Assembly (NCBI GenBank): GCA_946494635.1
Contig: CAMMCS010000063.1
Span: 1-9,878, forward strand
DNA from: an uncultured Oscillibacter sp.
Lineage (GTDB): Bacteria > Bacillota > Clostridia > Oscillospirales > Oscillospiraceae
Length of the DNA: 9,878 nt
Reading direction: 5' to 3'
How positions within the stretch are numbered: the first letter of the stretch is position 1; every line of letters begins with the position of its first letter. Both the position numbers and the translations under genes were made by a program. Under the pieces are notes generated by a model. It made no database searches. It was given only the letters and a program-made list of their open reading frames with translations, and was not told the DNA's origin. Below, piece after piece: positions 6,026 through 9,878 of the stretch.

Positions 6026-7069
6026 TCAGGACTGCGGCAGGATCAGGCAGCTGCCGCTGACCTCCGGCCCGTAGGCGCTCAGCTCCGGCAAAAACTCCGT
6101 TTCCGGGCTGGCGGCAGTCACTGCCGCCTCCAGCGCCGGGATCTGCTCCGCCGTGGTGACAGCGCAGACCCGGTCCACCAGCGGGGCGATGTCCGCCAGC
6201 GCCAGGCCGGCCGTATCATCCCGGCCGGCAAGGATCACCTCGGCCGGCAGCTCCACGGAAATTGCCACGCCGTACTCCGCCAGATCTGCCCGCAGCTCCT
6301 CCAGGAATGTGCGGACGCTGGCCGTCCGGTTGGCGCCGCCATAGTTGACCTTGCTCAGGGGGCCCGTCGTCGGATACCCCAGATCTGTCAGCAGGATCTC
6401 GTCAAAGCCAAGATCTGCGATCTCCGCCGCCAGATCCCGGAGATACTGCCGGGCCGCCGGCTTGTTGGGATCCAGCCAGTTCTGGTTGTTCCCGTCGTAA
6501 TAGATAAAGCCGCCGGTGTTTTTCAGGCCCATGCCCTCCACGTCCGCCCGGGCGGCGATGGGATCCAGGAAGCAGCTCATCCGGGCGATGGTGTGATAGC
6601 TGCTCTCCGTCATCTCTGTCAGGGCCGCGGCGGTGTCCTCCGCCGTGGTGACGGTGCCGTCCGCGGCGCCGGCGGCCGCAAAGCAGATGTGCCCGGCGCT
6701 GTCCTTCAGCGTGAGGGCCACGGCGTTATAGACGAGGCTGGACGAGGCCGAGGCCGCTATCCGCTCCTCCTGCCAGGCGGACTGGGTCAGCGGCGCGGCG
6801 GACACGGAGAAGACAGCCAGCCGCTCCGGCTGCTCCGGCTCCTGGATGGTGACCTCCACATTCTGCGGAGGCGTCTCCTCCTCAGCTGGCTGCTGCTCCT
6901 GCCAGGGCAGCACCACATGGGCGCGCCCATCCTCGTCATAGACCACATAATCCTGCAGCCAGATCACGGCCACGGATGCCAGAATCACCAGCACCAGCAC
7001 AACGATCAGTACAACCCTGCCCTTGGAGACCCGGCCCCGGTAGCTGCGGTAGCCCCTGGTCCCTCCCAT
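6026..7069 (-). CDS. Membrane-anchored putative glycosyl hydrolase, DUF4015-like
   Basis: A 347-aa extracytoplasmic protein. A basic N-terminus (RGYRSYRGRVSKGR) precedes one membrane helix at about residues 19-39, then an acidic, proline-rich linker (about 55-85) and a TIM-barrel-like domain. The domain call rests on NWLDPNKPAARQYLRDLA and GFDEILLTDLGYP, which resemble the WVDPY and GFDEIQFDYxRFP signatures of DUF4015/PF13200 putative glycosyl hydrolases, and on preceding GGFIYYDG. The usual Asp after GFDEIQF is not at its normal place (LLTD here), so activity on sugars is uncertain. Start ATG 7069-7067 is chosen because GAGG sits 8 nt upstream; a GTG at 7078 would overlap that site. It follows rpiB by 36 nt on the same strand and is probably co-transcribed. 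A cell-wall role is plausible but inferred. Confidence 0.8.
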   Translation of the reverse strand: MGGTRGYRSYRGRVSKGRVVLIVVLVLVILASVAVIWLQDYVVYDEDGRAHVVLPWQEQQPAEEETPPQNVEVTIQEPEQPERLAVFSVSAAPLTQSAWQEERIAASASSSLVYNAVALTLKDSAGHICFAAAGAADGTVTTAEDTAAALTEMTESSYHTIARMSCFLDPIAARADVEGMGLKNTGGFIYYDGNNQNWLDPNKPAARQYLRDLAAEIADLGFDEILLTDLGYPTTGPLSKVNYGGANRTASVRTFLEELRADLAEYGVAISVELPAEVILAGRDDTAGLALADIAPLVDRVCAVTTAEQIPALEAAVTAASPETEFLPELSAYGPEVSGSCLILPQS

Positions 7070-7105
7070 GTCCGTCACCTCGCTTTCAGATCACCGGCCT
7101 TCCCC

Positions 7106-7543
7106 TCAGGGCTGGATGGCGTTGAGCTTGTTCACCCGGCGCTCGTGCCGGCCGCCCTCAAAGTCCGTGGAGAGAAAGACCTCCACCATCCGCTCCGCCA
7201 GGTTCTTGCCGGTGAAGCCGGCGCCAATGGCCATCATGTTGGCGTCATTGTGGCGGCGGGTCATCTCCGCCTCCAGGGAATCGGCGCAGTGGGCGCAGCG
7301 GATGCCCTTCACCTTGTTGGCGGCGATGGAGATGCCGATGCCGGTGGTGCAGATGACGATGCCCCGGTCATACTCGCCGGAGGCCACGGCCCGGGCCGCC
7401 GCCTCGCCGAAGTCGGGGTAGTCGCAGCTCTCCGTGGAGTAGCAGCCGAAGTCCTTGTACTCGTGGCCCAGCTTCTCCAGCAGCTTGATGATGTCACATT
7501 TCAGGGCGTAGCCGCCGTGATCGGAACCCAAAGCGATTTTCAT
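7106..7543 (-). CDS. rpiB: Ribose-5-phosphate isomerase B
   Basis: A 145-aa RpiB/LacAB-family isomerase that interconverts ribose 5-phosphate and ribulose 5-phosphate in the pentose phosphate pathway. Visible: MKIALGSDHGGYALK with the substrate-binding Asp-His (D8, H9), the active-site Cys65 in VICTTGIGISIAANKV, the RCAHC segment, and RRHNDANMMAIGAG with the conserved His-Asn-Asp. The motif usually reads CGTGIG; here Thr replaces the first Gly. Length is normal. Start ATG 7543-7541 has AGGAG about 10 nt upstream and the family N-terminus; the open frame to 7837 is not used because it runs through the promoter and into the neighbouring gene. The gene is first in its unit, under the promoter at 7599-7627. 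Confidence 0.96.
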   Translation of the reverse strand: MKIALGSDHGGYALKCDIIKLLEKLGHEYKDFGCYSTESCDYPDFGEAAARAVASGEYDRGIVICTTGIGISIAANKVKGIRCAHCADSLEAEMTRRHNDANMMAIGAGFTGKNLAERMVEVFLSTDFEGGRHERRVNKLNAIQP

Positions 7544-7571
7544 GGTGATCGTTCTCCTTTTCAGCTGATAT

Positions 7572-7588
7572 TGTCCCACCTGGGGACA
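7572..7588 (-). promoter_or_regulatory. Candidate operator in the rpiB leader
   Basis: TGTCCC and GGGACA (7572-7577 and 7583-7588) form a perfect 6-bp dyad with a 5-nt centre. It covers about +5 to +21 relative to the predicted rpiB transcription start near 7592, a normal place for a repressor site. It could also be an RNA hairpin upstream of the ribosome binding site. No regulator is identified. Confidence 0.4.
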
Positions 7589-7598
7589 GGCTAGTTCT

Positions 7599-7627
7599 AT
7601 TATAATGCCCAGCGCGGAAAGCCGCAA
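7599..7627 (-). promoter_or_regulatory. SigmaA-type promoter of rpiB
   Basis: On the minus strand TTGCGG (7627-7622), a 17-bp spacer and a perfect TATAAT (7604-7599) make a strong vegetative promoter. Transcription would begin near 7592, 49 nt before the rpiB ATG. The -35 overlaps a small dyad (AAAGC and GCTTT flanking 5 nt). Confidence 0.85.
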
Positions 7628-7662
7628 GCTTTGAAATTTCTCTTTTTCAGGCCCGGGGCCTT

Positions 7663-8472
7663 TCACAGTGCATGCCACTCCGGCGTGCCCCGCCGGAAGG
7701 TACAGAACCGGCGGAAGCCGCTCTCCCGCAGCAGGGCCTGCCCCTCCCGAAGGGCGCAGCCCACGGCGGCGGGGGTATGGGCGTCCGTGCCCAGGGTGAT
7801 GATCTCGCCCCCCAGGGAATGATACAGCCGCAGCCACTTCCCGTCCGGCAGGGGGGTGTTGCCCCGGTTGGTGTTCAGCTCGATGCCGATGCCCTTGGGT
7901 ATGATGATCCGGAAGATCTCCGCGATCTCCTCCTCAAACCCGTCAAAGCTGGCGCCCATGCCATGGCCCTCGTTCAGATACCGCAGGGGAAGGGTCAGAT
8001 GGCCCAGCACCTGGAACCTCCCCCACTCCGCCAGCTTTTTCACCTGGCCCAGATAGTCGGCGAGGCACGCCTGGGTCTCTTCCACATTCCGGGGCCGCAG
8101 GAAGTACAGGTCCCGGCCGTCCATCCGCTCCGACAGGGTGTGGATCGACCCGATGCAAAAATCCAGCTCCGGGGCCGATGCCAGCATGGCCTCCATCCGC
8201 TTGATTCCCCAGACCGGGTCCCCCAGCTCCGCCCCAAGGCGCAGGGTGATCCGCTCTCCCGCGGCCGCCTGGGCGGCGCGGAACTCGGCGGCCATCGGCG
8301 CCCAGTCATAGCCCTCCTTTGGCCGGGTGGTGCCGAACTGGATGGGCTCCACATGGTCTGTAAAGCAGATCTCCTGGAGCCCCTGCCGGATGGCGGCCTC
8401 CGCCATCTCCGTCATGGAGGCGGAGGCATCCGGCGAGATCCGGGAGTGCAGATGATAGTCGGCTAGATACAT
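7663..8472 (-). CDS. PHP-family histidinol-phosphatase-like phosphoesterase
   Basis: A 269-aa PHP-domain protein resembling HisK/HisJ-type histidinol phosphatases, which convert histidinol phosphate to histidinol. Metal-binding motifs in order: DYHLHS (H7, H9), FTDHVE (H40), LGAELG (E82), GSIHTL (H111), LGHLTLP (H158) and TLGTDAHT (D230, H232). This is a complete trinuclear PHP site, and length fits the family. No other histidine-biosynthesis gene is visible, so the substrate may be another phosphomonoester. Start ATG 8472-8470 has GAGG 5 nt upstream and lies 7 nt after the dnaJ stop, so it is the last gene of the dnaK-dnaJ transcript. The open frame reaching 8532 is only a shadow inside dnaJ. 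No clear intrinsic terminator follows its stop. Confidence 0.92.
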   Translation of the reverse strand: MYLADYHLHSRISPDASASMTEMAEAAIRQGLQEICFTDHVEPIQFGTTRPKEGYDWAPMAAEFRAAQAAAGERITLRLGAELGDPVWGIKRMEAMLASAPELDFCIGSIHTLSERMDGRDLYFLRPRNVEETQACLADYLGQVKKLAEWGRFQVLGHLTLPLRYLNEGHGMGASFDGFEEEIAEIFRIIIPKGIGIELNTNRGNTPLPDGKWLRLYHSLGGEIITLGTDAHTPAAVGCALREGQALLRESGFRRFCTFRRGTPEWHAL

Positions 8473-8479
8473 GGACGCC

Positions 8480-9619
8480 TCACTTTTTGAACTTCTTGAA
8501 GAAGGGCTTCTGGCCCTGGGTCTCGCTCTCACCCATGGCCTCCGCGAACTTCTTCAGGGCTTCCTTCTGCTCCTTGTTCAGATTCTTGGGGGTCTCAATG
8601 TAGACGGTGACGTACTGGTCGCCCCGGCCCCGGCCGTTGATGGAGGGGATGCCCTTGCCCTTCAGGCGGAAGGTGGTGCCGGACTGGGTGCCCTCCGGCA
8701 GGGTGTACTTCACCTTGCCGTCGATGGTGGGGATCTCCAGCTCCGCGCCCAGGACCGCCTGGGTGAAGGTGATGGGGGCCTCACACAAAACAGAGGTGCC
8801 CTCCCGCCGGAACAGCTCGTGGGGCCGGACGGTAATGGTGATCAGCAGGTCTCCGTTGGGGCCGCCGTTCTTGCCGGCGTTGCCCTGCCCCCGGATGGAG
8901 ATGGTCTGCCCGTTGTCGATGCCCGCGGGGATGCTGGCCTGGATGGTCTTTTTCTTCCGCACCGCGCCGGTGCCCCGGCAGTCCTTGCAGGGCTGGTGGA
9001 TGATCCGGCCCTTGCCGCCGCACTTGGGGCAGGGGGAAGAGGTCGCGAACACGCCCATGGGCGTCTGCCGCCGGACCTGGATCGTACCGGTGCCGTGGCA
9101 GTCCGGGCACACCTCCGGCGCGGTGCCGGGGGCGCAGCCGCTGCCGTGGCAGGTGTCGCAGCCCTCGTACCGCTCCACGGTGACTTCCTTCTCGCAGCCG
9201 AAGGCCGCCTCCTCAAAGCTGATGGCGATGGACATGCGGATGCTCTCGCCCCGCTGGGGGGCGTTGGGGTTGGTGCGCCGTCCGCCGCCGAACCCGCCGC
9301 CGAAGAAGCTGCCGAAGATGTCCCCCAGGTCGCCGAAGTCGAAGCTCCCGTCGAACCCGCCGCCGAAGCCGCCGGCGCCGAAGTTGGGATCCACGCCCGC
9401 GTGGCCGTACTGGTCGTACCGGGCCTTTTTGTCCGGGTTTGAGAGAACCTCGTAGGCCTCGTTGACCTCCTTGAACTTCTCCTCCGCCGTCTTGTCTCCC
9501 GGGTTCAGATCCGGGTGGTATTTCCGGGCCATCTTTTTATAGGCCTTTTTGATCTCGTCCTCAGAGGCCCCGCGGGAGACGCCCAGGACCTCGTAATAAT
9601 CGCGTTTCTGTTCTGCCAT
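8480..9619 (-). CDS. dnaJ: Chaperone protein DnaJ
   Basis: A 379-aa type I (class A) Hsp40 co-chaperone that presents unfolded clients to DnaK and stimulates its ATPase. Parts in order: J domain at residues 5-70 with HPD at 35-37; Gly/Phe-rich linker at about 78-113; a zinc domain with four CxxCxGxG repeats (CDTCHGSG from 154, CPDCHGTG from 171, CPKCGGKG from 197, CKDCRGTG from 211); and the C-terminal substrate-binding domains with RGQGNAGKNGGPNGDL and LPEGTQSGTTFRLKGKGIP. The C-terminus is lysine-rich (FFKKFKK). All eight zinc cysteines are present and length is normal. Start ATG 9619-9617 has GAGGTGA 7 nt upstream. It is downstream of dnaK, as usual in Firmicutes, but separated by a 202-bp gap filled with repeats. 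Confidence 0.98.
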   Translation of the reverse strand: MAEQKRDYYEVLGVSRGASEDEIKKAYKKMARKYHPDLNPGDKTAEEKFKEVNEAYEVLSNPDKKARYDQYGHAGVDPNFGAGGFGGGFDGSFDFGDLGDIFGSFFGGGFGGGRRTNPNAPQRGESIRMSIAISFEEAAFGCEKEVTVERYEGCDTCHGSGCAPGTAPEVCPDCHGTGTIQVRRQTPMGVFATSSPCPKCGGKGRIIHQPCKDCRGTGAVRKKKTIQASIPAGIDNGQTISIRGQGNAGKNGGPNGDLLITITVRPHELFRREGTSVLCEAPITFTQAVLGAELEIPTIDGKVKYTLPEGTQSGTTFRLKGKGIPSINGRGRGDQYVTVYIETPKNLNKEQKEALKKFAEAMGESETQGQKPFFKKFKK

Positions 9620-9637
9620 AGAATCTCACCTCTATTC

Positions 9638-9757
9638 AGAGTGAAGAGTGGAGAGTTCAGAGTGAAGATATGGGATCCGCCGCAGGCGGATCATTTCAAT
9701 ATGTCCGGCTCCGCCGGACTCCAAAATCTCCACTCTCCACTCTCAACTCTTCACTCT
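9638..9757 (-). repeat. 120-bp palindromic element with heptamer-repeat arms
   Basis: The left arm (9638-9669) and the reverse complement of the right arm (9726-9757) agree at 28 of 32 positions. Each arm is four tandem heptamers of consensus AGAGTGG plus a short remainder. Between the arms lie two perfect hairpins: GATCCGCC/GGCGGATC with loop GCA (9674-9692) and GTCCGGC/GCCGGAC with loop TCC (9703-9719). The whole unit can fold into a long stem crowned by two small stem-loops. It is non-coding and fills most of the dnaK-dnaJ gap. Most likely it is a miniature inverted-repeat or REP/palindromic-unit element; no flanking target-site duplication is obvious. The strand given is that of the surrounding transcript. 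Confidence 0.8.
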
Positions 9758-9774
9758 TTTCAACAGGCGCAGTG

Positions 9775-9806
9775 CCGCGCAGGCGGGGTGTCCCCCGCCC
9801 GCGCGG
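9775..9806 (-). other. GC-rich stem-loop after dnaK
   Basis: A 14-bp stem (9775-9788 with 9793-9806) with a 4-nt loop begins 15 nt after the dnaK stop codon. Its single irregular pair (9781 with 9800) is a G-U wobble in the minus-strand RNA but A-C on the other strand, so it is likely an RNA structure of the dnaK transcript. There is no U-run, so it looks more like an mRNA stabiliser or processing site, or a weak attenuator, than a full terminator. Confidence 0.6.
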
Positions 9807-9821
9807 CCGCGTGGCATCTGA

Positions 9822-9878
9822 TTACTTCTTGTTGTTCTCGTCATCGTCGACCACCTTGTAGTCGGCGTCGTAGTACTG
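9822..9878 (-). CDS. dnaK: Chaperone DnaK, last 18 residues
   Basis: Only the C-terminal end is in the window, QYYDADYKVVDDDENNKK followed by TAA (9824-9822). An acidic DADYKVVDDD-type ending is typical of bacterial DnaK (Hsp70), where the flexible tail helps substrate binding. The position directly upstream of dnaJ on the same strand makes the call firm despite the short length. The rest of the gene, and any upstream hrcA/grpE or CIRCE element, lies beyond the right edge. Confidence 0.9.
   Translation of the reverse strand, partial: QYYDADYKVVDDDENNKK

Noticed and set aside
5690..7594. A 634-codon plus-strand frame spanning the hydrolase end, the terminator and the rpiB unit
   Set aside because: It runs through a terminator and across genes on the other strand, with no domain-like sequence. 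It is a composition artefact.
7640..7660. Short GC hairpin after the PHP phosphatase stop as a terminator
   Set aside because: The stem is only 5-6 bp with a tiny loop, and A-rich rather than U-rich sequence follows on the transcript strand.
8471..9442. A long plus-strand frame opposite dnaJ
   Set aside because: The translation is Ala/Gly/Val-rich without motifs, and dnaJ on the other strand is certain.
9695..9735. A promoter for dnaJ inside the palindromic element (TTGGAG, 17 bp, TATTGA on the minus strand)
   Set aside because: Both hexamers match consensus at only three positions and the spacer is itself a hairpin of the repeat.

Overview
The window looks like a chromosomal segment of a high-GC Gram-positive anaerobe, most likely a gut member of the Clostridia (Oscillospirales/Oscillospiraceae type). 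This is inferred from the strong GC bias, near-perfect AGGAGG-like ribosome binding sites, frequent GTG/TTG starts, and protein sequences that resemble Firmicutes versions of MutY, DnaJ, RpiB and the YbjQ family. There are no rRNA or tRNA genes, no CRISPR array, and no transposase or phage gene. Long open frames antisense to real genes are GC-bias shadows.

Layout. (1) 1-3828, minus strand: a tightly packed run transcribed leftward. It starts at mutY (adenine glycosylase), then two short membrane proteins, a zinc-ribbon protein of the DUF6487 type, thymidine kinase (tdk), a PflX-like radical SAM activase, and the start of a membrane-anchored protein cut by the window edge. Gaps from mutY to the zinc-ribbon gene are 2-6 nt, and the PflX start overlaps the tdk stop, so most of it is probably one operon. 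(2) 3829-4031: a divergent control region. It holds two near-identical extended -10 elements and two hairpins facing mutY, and a textbook MerR-type promoter (19-bp spacer with a 21-bp dyad) facing right. (3) 4032-5931, plus strand: a four-gene overlapping operon coding for a MerR regulator with a two-helix membrane tail, an 85-aa two-helix protein resembling that tail, a YbjQ/UPF0145 protein and an UlaG-like metallo-beta-lactamase-fold hydrolase. A strong intrinsic terminator closes it. (4) 6026-7543, minus strand: rpiB with a consensus sigmaA-type promoter and a possible operator, followed by an anchored DUF4015-type putative glycosyl hydrolase. (5) 7663-9878, minus strand: the last codons of dnaK, then dnaJ and a PHP-family histidinol-phosphatase-like gene. 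The dnaK-dnaJ gap carries a 120-bp palindromic element built from heptamer repeats.

The most unusual items are the membrane-tethered MerR operon, in which the regulator's tail and the next gene look like duplicates of one membrane module, and the heptamer-armed palindrome between dnaK and dnaJ. Most other genes are housekeeping. All functional calls were made by reading the sequence, without database searches.
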